64,000 nt of DNA from an uncultured Prevotella sp. (GTDB lineage Bacteria; Bacteroidota; Bacteroidia; Bacteroidales; Bacteroidaceae). Positions 1 through 6,268 of the stretch are shown here, in pieces (the first letter of the stretch is position 1; every line of letters begins with the position of its first letter). The stretch is from positions 499,927 to 563,926 of the forward strand of contig CAJODL010000001.1 of NCBI GenBank assembly GCA_905233165.1, read 5' to 3'. A program made the translations under genes and the position numbers. Below the pieces are notes generated by a model that saw only the letters and a list, made by a program, of their open reading frames with translations, did no database searches and had not been told where the DNA came from.

Positions 1-780
1 ATTGACGTCTCAGCAGGCGGTGCCGGTAAGGGTGTTACCGATGCTATCGCTGGGGTAGTGGACTTCGGCATGGTGAGCCGTGAACTCAGTCCTGCAGAGA
101 CAGAACGTGGTGCAGTAGGTTTTGCTGTGGCAAAGGATGCCGTAGTGCCAACCATCAATGCCAAGAACCCTGTGCTTGCTGATTTGAAGAAGTACGGTGT
201 GAAGCGCGATGACTTCATTTCGCTGTGGATTAAGGGCGAGAAAAAGACATGGGGTCAAGTTGTCGGTACCGGTGACAAGAATCCTGTAGTGGTTTATACC
301 CGCAGTGATGCCTGCGGTGCTGCTGAGACATGGGCGCTGTATCTCGGTAAAAAGCAGGAAGACCTTCAGGGAACTGCTGTATTTGGTGATCCGGGCCTGG
401 CTGCTGCTATTCAGAAGGATGTAAATGGTCTTGGCTTGAACAACATCGGATATGCCTACGACACAAAGACAGGCAAACCAAATCCTGGTATTACCATTGC
501 TCCAATCGATTTGAACGAGAATGGTCAGATAGATCCAGACGAGGACTTCTATGACACCAAGGAGAACGTTGTAAAGGCTATTGCTGATGGCCGCTATCCA
601 TCACCTCCTGCTCGCGACCTGTACTTTGTTTCAAAGGGCGTACCTACCAATCCTGTCGTAGTGGCATTCCTGGAGTATATCCTGACTGACGGACAGAAGG
701 AAAACGGTCCTCAGGGATATATCGGCATACCACAGGAGAAACTGGATGCCGGCCTGAAGAAGTTGGGCGTGAAGAAATAA
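1..780 (+). CDS. pstS: Phosphate ABC transporter substrate-binding protein PstS (5' truncated)
   Basis: Periplasmic phosphate receptor of the high-affinity PstSCAB transporter. The window begins inside the gene: frame 1 is open from base 1 and about 259 codons remain, so the signal peptide and N-terminal lobe are not visible. The visible part starts with the glycine-rich stretch SAGGAGKGVTDAIAG and continues into DFGMVSREL, which matches the PstS region that contacts phosphate; RSDACGAAETW matches the second binding loop. The pstC start codon follows the stop after 6 bases, and the four pst genes are in the usual order S-C-A-B. Identification rests on these motifs and on the context. Confidence 0.93.
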   Translation: MDVSAGGAGKGVTDAIAGVVDFGMVSRELSPAETERGAVGFAVAKDAVVPTINAKNPVLADLKKYGVKRDDFISLWIKGEKKTWGQVVGTGDKNPVVVYTRSDACGAAETWALYLGKKQEDLQGTAVFGDPGLAAAIQKDVNGLGLNNIGYAYDTKTGKPNPGITIAPIDLNENGQIDPDEDFYDTKENVVKAIADGRYPSPPARDLYFVSKGVPTNPVVVAFLEYILTDGQKENGPQGYIGIPQEKLDAGLKKLGVKK

Positions 781-786
781 ACTGTT

Positions 787-1674
787 ATGTCAAAGGATAA
801 AAGACTACTAAAAGATCATATTGCAGAGCAGCTGATGGCCATATTGACCGTCAGCAGCCTGCTTTTAGTTGTCGCCATGGCGGTGGGGCTGTACCTGAAG
901 TCGTTGCCCATCTTGCAGGAGCATTCTCTTTGGGACCTGTTGACGGAAGGTGAGTGGCGCCCGATGAGTAATAAGTTCGGGTTCTTTCCCTTTCTGATTG
1001 GTACGCTCGACGTGTCGCTACTGGCGCTTAGCATTGCCATTCCCATTTCGCTGCTGATGGCAATTTATCTTACGGAGTATGCTCATACGTCGGTGAAGCG
1101 ATATGTCTTTCCGCTGCTCGACATCCTGGCAGGTCTTCCGTCGGTTATCTATGGTGTATGGGGCATGCTGGTCATCGTGCCGTGGGTGGCAGATGTGGTT
1201 GCACCATCGTTGCATCGTGATTCGAGCGGATATACCGTGCTGGCGACGGGCATTGTGCTCGGCGTGACGGTGATACCGCTGCTGGTAAGTTTGTTTATCG
1301 AAATCTTCAGCAATGTTAGCATCGACTACCGCGAGGCGGCATGGTCGTTAGGTGCTACGCGTTGGCAGACGACGAAGGATGTAATTCTGCGAAAAACGGC
1401 ACCGGGTGTCATTGCGGCTATCGTATTGGCTGCCAGTCGTACCTTGGGAGAGACGATTGCCGTCATCATGGTCTGCGGCAACCTTGCCATCGTACCCACT
1501 TCGCTGCTCAATGCCTGCTATCCCATTCCGGCACTGATAGCAAACAACTACGGAGAGATGCTGTCGCTGCCGCTTTATGAGAGTGCATTGATGTTTGCAG
1601 CATTCATATTGTTCTTCGTAGTGCTGGTGTTTAACCTGTTCTCACGACTCGTGTTACGTAAAATGCAGAGATAA
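787..1674 (+). CDS. pstC: Phosphate ABC transporter permease PstC
   Basis: Inner-membrane permease that pairs with PstA to form the phosphate channel. The 295-aa protein has a hydrophobic segment near residues 15-37 and further membrane helices. A binding-protein-dependent transport signature, the EAA loop that docks the ATPase, reads YREAAWSLGATRWQTT at about residue 180. Length and order fit the family. The stop codon TAA shares its last base with the ATG of pstA (TAATG), so translation of the two permeases is probably coupled. Confidence 0.94.
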   Translation: MSKDKRLLKDHIAEQLMAILTVSSLLLVVAMAVGLYLKSLPILQEHSLWDLLTEGEWRPMSNKFGFFPFLIGTLDVSLLALSIAIPISLLMAIYLTEYAHTSVKRYVFPLLDILAGLPSVIYGVWGMLVIVPWVADVVAPSLHRDSSGYTVLATGIVLGVTVIPLLVSLFIEIFSNVSIDYREAAWSLGATRWQTTKDVILRKTAPGVIAAIVLAASRTLGETIAVIMVCGNLAIVPTSLLNACYPIPALIANNYGEMLSLPLYESALMFAAFILFFVVLVFNLFSRLVLRKMQR

Positions 1675-2519
1675 TGAAAAGAGCTATTGTCATAGAAAAG
1701 ATTTGGAAGGTCTTGATGTATGCTTCCATTGCCCTGGTGCTGTTCTTTGTGGTCAGCGTCATCTGGTCGGTCTTTAAGCGAGGACTGCCTGTATTGTCGT
1801 GGGAGATGGTGTCGTCGCTGCCGGGTGGTGGCTTCTATATCGGAAAGGAGGGCGGTTTCCTTAATGCTATCGTCGGTTCGATATATATAGTAGGTGGTGC
1901 TACGGTGCTAGGTCTTTTGGTTTCTATACCAGTGGTGTTCTACCTGAATGTCTATCTCAAGCCCCACTCAAAGCTCGGTGCCGTTGCCCGTCTGGCGTAT
2001 GACGTGCTGTTCGGTATTCCAAGCATCGTATATGGTGCCTTCGGTTTTACCATCATGATATTCTTCGGTCTTCGCACGTCGCTGTTGGGTGGCATCATCG
2101 TGGTGACACTGCTTATCATCCCCATCTTCATACGTTCGATGGACGAGGTGGCAAAGACGATACCGCAGGATTTGCTGGAGGCAGGATACAGCCTCGGTTC
2201 TACCAGACTTGAGACCATCAGCGTTGTAATCCGTCAGATAGCTCCTGCCATTGCTACGGCAACATTGCTGAGCATCGGTCGTGCCATTGGTGATGCTGCG
2301 GGTGTCATGTTCACGGCGGGTTTCAGTGACAGCATTCCGACGAGTCTCACTCAGCAGACGGCATCGCTGCCGTTGAGTGTGTTCTTCCAGCTTAGTGCTC
2401 CGCAGTTGGAGGTGCAGGACCGTGCATATGCAGCGGCGGTGGTGCTGACGGCTATTGTGCTGGCTCTATCGTTGAGCGGACGCTTTATAATGAACCGCTT
2501 TTCACGAAACAAGATTTGA
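1674..2519 (+). CDS. pstA: Phosphate ABC transporter permease PstA
   Basis: Second membrane subunit of the phosphate transporter, 281 aa with about six predicted helices. The EAA loop reads LLEAGYSLGSTRLETI near residue 165. The start overlaps the pstC stop by one base. Unlike the tight S-C-A spacing, a 103-bp gap follows before pstB. That gap carries a perfect 18-bp palindrome beginning inside the pstA stop codon and a good promoter, so pstB may also be transcribed separately. Confidence 0.94.
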   Translation: MKRAIVIEKIWKVLMYASIALVLFFVVSVIWSVFKRGLPVLSWEMVSSLPGGGFYIGKEGGFLNAIVGSIYIVGGATVLGLLVSIPVVFYLNVYLKPHSKLGAVARLAYDVLFGIPSIVYGAFGFTIMIFFGLRTSLLGGIIVVTLLIIPIFIRSMDEVAKTIPQDLLEAGYSLGSTRLETISVVIRQIAPAIATATLLSIGRAIGDAAGVMFTAGFSDSIPTSLTQQTASLPLSVFFQLSAPQLEVQDRAYAAAVVLTAIVLALSLSGRFIMNRFSRNKI

Positions 2520-2536
2520 TACCAAACGTTTGGTAT
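2519..2536. promoter_or_regulatory. Perfect 18-bp palindrome between pstA and pstB
   Basis: The sequence ATACCAAACGTTTGGTAT is identical to its own reverse complement, and it starts on the last base of the pstA stop codon. The half-site TGGTAT occurs again at 2553-2558. No T tract follows, so it does not resemble a terminator. The central CG dyad resembles operators of dimeric repressors, and its place about 20 bp upstream of the pstB -33 box suits regulation. The binding protein is unknown. Confidence 0.5.
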
Positions 2537-2558
2537 TCACTTTACTATCCAAATGGTA

Positions 2559-2589
2559 TTGCACAGGCGGCGGAATCGTCGTAACTTTG
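2559..2589 (+). promoter_or_regulatory. Promoter for pstB
   Basis: TTG at 2559-2561 (-33 box), 20-bp spacer, TAACTTTG at 2582-2589 (-7 box, consensus TAnnTTTG of the Bacteroidetes primary sigma factor). The predicted 5' leader before the pstB ATG at 2623 is about 28 nt. Confidence 0.65.
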
Positions 2590-2622
2590 CAGCCGCGAAA
2601 CAATATTAAAATATAAATCCGT

Positions 2623-3489
2623 ATGAGTTTATCAATCAGTCTCCCCAATGTGTTTGGTGTCAGCATCAGCCATCGTATTCCCTGGACGGTACAGGTGCCG
2701 TTCATCGTTGACCGCAAGTTCTCGCGTCTGGAGGATACGCGTCTGGCAACGCACAATCTGAATATCCGCATCGGAAAGTCTCACATTTTGAAGGATGTAA
2801 ATGTGGAGATTCCCCAGAATAAGATTACATGTATCATTGGTCCGTCCGGTTGTGGCAAGACCACTCTCCTACGTACCTTCAACCGTCTTGTTGACTCGAT
2901 AGAGGGTTTGAAGATAGACGGTGAGGTGAATCTTGGCAAGCAGGATGTCATTGCTGCCGGTCCCAGCGAGATGACGGAGTTGCGTCGTAATATTGGCCTT
3001 GTGCCCCAGCGTCCTTGTCCGCTGCCTATGAGCATCTATGACAACATTGCATACGGCTGCCGCATTCATGGGGTGCGTGGCAAGCGCAAGCTCGACCTTG
3101 TGGTAAAGCATTATCTGGAGGCCGTTGGTCTGTGGAATGAGGTGAAGGACCGTCTGCATACTCCTGCCGTAAAGCTTTCCGGCGGACAGCAGCAGCGTCT
3201 CTGCCTGGCACGTTCGCTGGCGGTGGAGCCCAGTTACCTGCTTGCCGACGAGAGCACAAGTGCACTGGACCCAATATCAAGCAAGACCATTGAAGACCTC
3301 TTCGTGAAGTTGAAGCAGGACTACTCCATCGTCATGGTAACGCACACCCTGCGTCAGGCAAAGCGCATTGCCGACCACGTCATCTTCATGTATCTCGGCG
3401 AGGTCATCGAACAGGGCGATGCGAAAGACGTGTTTGGCAATCCGAAACATGAGCTAACAAAAAATTATCTCAGTGGCGGCATCAGTTAA
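2623..3489 (+). CDS. pstB: Phosphate ABC transporter ATP-binding protein PstB
   Basis: Cytoplasmic ATPase that powers PstCA. Walker A is GPSGCGKTT at about residues 73-81, the ABC signature is LSGGQQQRL at about 185, and Walker B reads LLADESTSALDP, with Ser where most family members have Pro after the catalytic Glu. At 288 aa it is about 35 residues longer than typical PstB; the first ~37 residues match nothing I recognise. ATG 2623 is kept as the start because the promoter lies just upstream and no in-frame ATG or GTG occurs before the conserved part. No phoU gene follows. Confidence 0.94.
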   Translation: MSLSISLPNVFGVSISHRIPWTVQVPFIVDRKFSRLEDTRLATHNLNIRIGKSHILKDVNVEIPQNKITCIIGPSGCGKTTLLRTFNRLVDSIEGLKIDGEVNLGKQDVIAAGPSEMTELRRNIGLVPQRPCPLPMSIYDNIAYGCRIHGVRGKRKLDLVVKHYLEAVGLWNEVKDRLHTPAVKLSGGQQQRLCLARSLAVEPSYLLADESTSALDPISSKTIEDLFVKLKQDYSIVMVTHTLRQAKRIADHVIFMYLGEVIEQGDAKDVFGNPKHELTKNYLSGGIS

Positions 3490-3515
3490 CCATTGTTTTT
3501 AGTATATATATAGTT

Positions 3516-3647
3516 ATGAGCTACGATGATTCTTTCGAATATTCTCCTTTCAATGAGGAAGATCAGAGTTGGCAAAGTGCTCTTGTCTATACGGCAGGAG
3601 CCTTATTTTTGCTCCTGTTAGGACTCGTTGGTAACGGAGTGGTGTGA
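3516..3647 (+). CDS. Small predicted membrane protein, 43 aa
   Basis: An ATG-initiated frame of 43 codons lies 26 bp after pstB. It has an acidic N-terminal half (MSYDDSFEYSPFNEEDQ) followed by one hydrophobic helix (ALFLLLLGLVG) near residues 28-38 and ends GNGVV. This layout suggests a single-pass protein with an acidic tail. Its position at the end of the pst cluster suggests co-expression with the transporter, but no function can be assigned. Chance is possible at this length; the amphipathic-then-hydrophobic composition argues for a real gene. Confidence 0.5.
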   Translation: MSYDDSFEYSPFNEEDQSWQSALVYTAGALFLLLLGLVGNGVV

Positions 3648-3657
3648 TTTTATTCAA

Positions 3658-3682
3658 CCTTAACGTTAACGTTAACCTTAAC
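3658..3682. repeat. Short hexamer tandem array (TTAACG/TTAACC)
   Basis: Four consecutive near-identical hexamers (CTTAAC, GTTAAC, GTTAAC, CTTAAC) follow the small ORF and are succeeded by a run of T and GGGG. The period is 6, unlike the period-7 arrays elsewhere in this window. The array is partly self-complementary. Confidence 0.6.
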
Positions 3683-3795
3683 TTTTTGGGGTATGAAGAA
3701 TATTATTCTGTCAAGGGGTATATCGGACCTGATGAATAGAATGATTTTCTTTTTCGTTTATTATATCAGTGATAAATTCTGAATTTTGCAAGATA

Positions 3796-3827
3796 TTTGG
3801 AGAATTGCGCTAAAAGCCATACTTTTG
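3796..3827 (+). promoter_or_regulatory. Promoter for the LuxR-type regulator
   Basis: TTTG at 3796-3799, 20-bp spacer, TACTTTTG at 3820-3827. The predicted transcript starts about 20 nt before the ATG at 3854. Confidence 0.65.
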
Positions 3828-3853
3828 CATCCTGAAAACAAGTATGTCTGTAA

Positions 3854-4501
3854 ATGAAAGAATTTATCATAGCCGACAACCAAGAGCTGACACGTTATGC
3901 CCTGGAGCACCTCATCGGTGAGGGCAAGGACAGTGCTGTATATGTTGCTTCCAATCGGGCGGGGTTGGTGAAACAGCTTACCTTCCATCCCGGAGCAGTA
4001 GTAATATTAGACTATACGCTGTTTGACTTTCAGGACGAAGACCAGCTGTTGATTGTCGCCGAACGTTTCAGTTTGTCAGAGTGGATACTCTTCAGCGACG
4101 AACTCGCACCCCAGTTTGTGCGCCGTGTCGTATATTCCTCCCACCAGTTTAGCGTGGTGCTCAAGGACAGTTCTGTCAGCGAGTTGCGTCAGGCTATCAT
4201 AATGGTGGGGCAGCACAACCGCTATCTCAGCCAGCGGGCTATGGAAACCATCATCGCCCAGCAGCAGGAGGAGAAGCAGATGTCCAACTATGTCCTTACA
4301 CAGACTGAGACGGAGATAGTCAGGGCCATTGCGCAGGGTAAGACCACCAAGGAGATTGCCGCCGAGCGATACCTCAGCGTCCATACTGTCACCACCCACC
4401 GCAAAAATATCTTTCGCAAACTGGGTATCAACACCGCCCACGAAGCTACCAAGTATGCCCTTCGTGCCGGCCTTGTGGACTCGTCGGAGTTCTACATATA
4501 G
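3854..4501 (+). CDS. NarL/FixJ-type response regulator (orphan)
   Basis: Predicted DNA-binding response regulator of 215 aa. The N-terminal receiver domain (about 1-115) carries the phospho-acceptor Asp53 in VVILDYTLFDF and Lys104 in VVLKDSS. Its first acidic pair is D8-N9, so one of the two usual acidic residues is Asn. The C-terminal LuxR helix-turn-helix (about 148-212) contains TTKEIAAERYLSVHTVTTH and KLGI. No histidine kinase is adjacent, so the partner is unknown. It has its own two-box promoter and is followed by the cobalamin adenosyltransferase gene, which also has its own promoter. Confidence 0.88.
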   Translation: MKEFIIADNQELTRYALEHLIGEGKDSAVYVASNRAGLVKQLTFHPGAVVILDYTLFDFQDEDQLLIVAERFSLSEWILFSDELAPQFVRRVVYSSHQFSVVLKDSSVSELRQAIIMVGQHNRYLSQRAMETIIAQQQEEKQMSNYVLTQTETEIVRAIAQGKTTKEIAAERYLSVHTVTTHRKNIFRKLGINTAHEATKYALRAGLVDSSEFYI

Positions 4502-4596
4502 TTTGGAATGGGAGGGAAAAAGAGTGTTTTGGGGGGCTTGAAATTACTCACACGTTCGAAAAATACAGGCAAAAATAAAAAAAACTTTTCTTTTTG

Positions 4597-4628
4597 TTTG
4601 GTATTTTGCTCACTTAATCGTAACTTTG
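4597..4628 (+). promoter_or_regulatory. Promoter for cobalamin adenosyltransferase, near-leaderless
   Basis: TTTG at 4597-4600 within TTTGGTATTT, 20-bp spacer, TAACTTTG at 4621-4628. The ATG at 4638 lies only 9 bases after the -7 box, so the transcript probably starts within a few nucleotides of the start codon and has almost no leader. Confidence 0.7.
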
Positions 4629-4637
4629 TCACCCGTT

Positions 4638-5177
4638 ATGAAGATATATACAAAGACTGGTGATAAGGGAATGACATCGTTGGCAGATGGCCAGCGGGTG
4701 TCAAAGTGTTGTGAACGCTTAGAGGCGTATGGTACTGTCGATGAGTTGAATTCTCAGTTGGGCCTGCTGATGACCTATTGTGGTGAGCAGGACAATAATT
4801 TCCTGATGGAGGTACAACGAAACCTTTTTGTTGTCGGTGGTTGTCTGGCAGGAGCGGAGATTGATAAACCGCTTTCTACGGAAGGCATGGAGGCAGAGAT
4901 AGACCGCCTCACGGCTATCGTGGAAGAGGCACAGGAAGATAAACGCTTCCACTTCATACTGCCTGGTGGTAGCAGGGCTGCGGCCATAGCACACGTCTGC
5001 CGCACCGTTTGCCGTAGGGCAGAACGGGCGATGCTGAGGGTTGAAAGTGAAAAGATAAAAGATAAAAGTGAAAAGTCAGACGGGCTGGTGAGGTATGTCA
5101 ACAGGTTGAGCGACTACCTCTTCATCCTTGCCAGAAAACTAAACGTTGACAGCAATACTAAAGATGTAATCCTTTGA
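4638..5177 (+). CDS. Cob(I)alamin adenosyltransferase, PduO/MMAB type
   Basis: Transfers the adenosyl group of ATP to cob(I)alamin to make adenosylcobalamin. The 179-aa protein has the PduO-type N-terminal ATP motif TKTGDKGMTSLADG, followed by YGTVDELNSQLG, and the C-terminal signature CRTVCRRAERAM. ATG 4638 is chosen because an upstream in-frame TTG (4626) lies inside the -7 promoter box. The segment EKIKDKSEKS is encoded by a period-7 array (5046-5080) and looks like a loop insertion. The 3' end overlaps the convergent metF by 20 bp. Confidence 0.9.
   Translation: MKIYTKTGDKGMTSLADGQRVSKCCERLEAYGTVDELNSQLGLLMTYCGEQDNNFLMEVQRNLFVVGGCLAGAEIDKPLSTEGMEAEIDRLTAIVEEAQEDKRFHFILPGGSRAAAIAHVCRTVCRRAERAMLRVESEKIKDKSEKSDGLVRYVNRLSDYLFILARKLNVDSNTKDVIL
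5046..5080. repeat. Period-7 array inside the adenosyltransferase gene
   Basis: Five consecutive heptamers in exact phase: AGTGAAA, AGATAAA, AGATAAA, AGTGAAA, AGTCAGA. They are translated in frame as a Lys/Ser-rich hydrophilic stretch. Confidence 0.8.
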
Positions 5178-6123
5178 CTATCTCCTCCACCTGCTGGGTG
5201 CGGGTCATAGTATAGAAATGTAATATGGCGAAGCCTTCCTTCAAGAGGGTTTCGCCTTGCTTTATGCCCCATTCAATGCCCACCTTCTTTACCTCGTCGT
5301 TGTTTTGGCACGCCATAACCTTCTCCACCAGCTCCTGTGGCAAATCGACAGCAAAGGTCTGCGGCAGAATGGTTAGCTGCGTCTTTGTAGCAAAAGGCTT
5401 CAGGCCTGGGAGGATAGGGACATTGATACCTGCCGCTCTGCATCTGTCGCGGAAACGCAACAGGGTATCGGTGTCGTAGCATATCTGGGTGGCGATATAC
5501 TCTGCTCCGGCATCAATCTTTTGTTTCAGGTAGTCGATGTCGGTCTGTGCATTGGGTGACTCCACGTGTTTCTCGGGATAGCCTGCCACACCGATGCAGA
5601 ACTCCGAGCGGTGGTTCGTATTGGGTTCGGCATCAATGAAGATGCCTCGGTTCATATCGCTTATCTGCTTCACCAGCGCATCAGCATGCGCATGTCCGCC
5701 TGGGACGGGGACGAAGCGGTTTGTGCCTGGCATAGCATCACCGCGCAGAGCTAAGACATTCTTGATGCTGAGGAAGTCGAGGTCTATCAGCAGGTCCTCG
5801 ATGTCATACTTCGTCTGCCCGCCACAGATGACGTGAGGCACCACCTCGATGCCGTATTTCTGCTTTATGCGAGCACACACGCCAGTAGTTCCGGGACGAC
5901 GACGCACCACGTGCTTCTCAATCAGACCGTCGGGACGCTCGGTATATTTCATCTCCTCACGGTGGGAAGTGACGTTGATGAATGCCGGGTCGTAAGGCAT
6001 CAGTGAGTCGATGGCATCAAAGATAGAGTGGATGCCGTCACCCTTGAGCGGTGGAAGCAACTCAAACGAAAAACGTTTCTGGCCGTTGGCCTCTGCATTC
6101 TTTATGATATCGGTAACTCTCAT
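5158..6123 (-). CDS. metF: 5,10-methylenetetrahydrofolate reductase
   Basis: Reduces methylene-THF to methyl-THF, the methyl donor of methionine synthase. The 321-aa TIM-barrel flavoprotein has the family N-terminus with FSFELLPPLKGDG, the segment AFINVTSHREE, and GVCARIKQKYG. It lies downstream of metH on the same strand, separated by 145 bp that include a repeat array, so metH-metF plausibly form one transcription unit. Its 3' end overlaps the adenosyltransferase gene tail to tail. Confidence 0.95.
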   Translation of the reverse strand: MRVTDIIKNAEANGQKRFSFELLPPLKGDGIHSIFDAIDSLMPYDPAFINVTSHREEMKYTERPDGLIEKHVVRRRPGTTGVCARIKQKYGIEVVPHVICGGQTKYDIEDLLIDLDFLSIKNVLALRGDAMPGTNRFVPVPGGHAHADALVKQISDMNRGIFIDAEPNTNHRSEFCIGVAGYPEKHVESPNAQTDIDYLKQKIDAGAEYIATQICYDTDTLLRFRDRCRAAGINVPILPGLKPFATKTQLTILPQTFAVDLPQELVEKVMACQNNDEVKKVGIEWGIKQGETLLKEGFAILHFYTMTRTQQVEEIVKGLHL

Positions 6124-6133
6124 AATTTAATAA

Positions 6134-6206
6134 ATGGAAGTTAAAGTGGAAGTTAAATTGGAAGAAAATTCGCTTCGCTCATGGAAGTTAAATTGGAAGT
6201 TACCAT
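6134..6206. repeat. TGGAAGTTAAAT tandem repeats between metH and metF
   Basis: Four to five copies of a 12-bp unit (TGGAAGTTAAAG or TGGAAGTTAAAT), interrupted by a short hairpin-like TTCGCTTCGCTC segment. Unlike most other arrays here the period is 12 rather than 7, but the A/T-rich unit style and intergenic setting are the same. Confidence 0.7.
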
Positions 6207-6268
6207 TTGCAATCAGCAGTAGTATTGTCCTGCGCAAAGCGCATAACTCCCAATATGATTCCATAAAC

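Noticed and set aside
3658..3700. Transcription terminator after the pst cluster
   Set aside because: TTAACG hexamers are self-complementary but give no stable GC stem; followed by T and G mixture instead of a clean T run.
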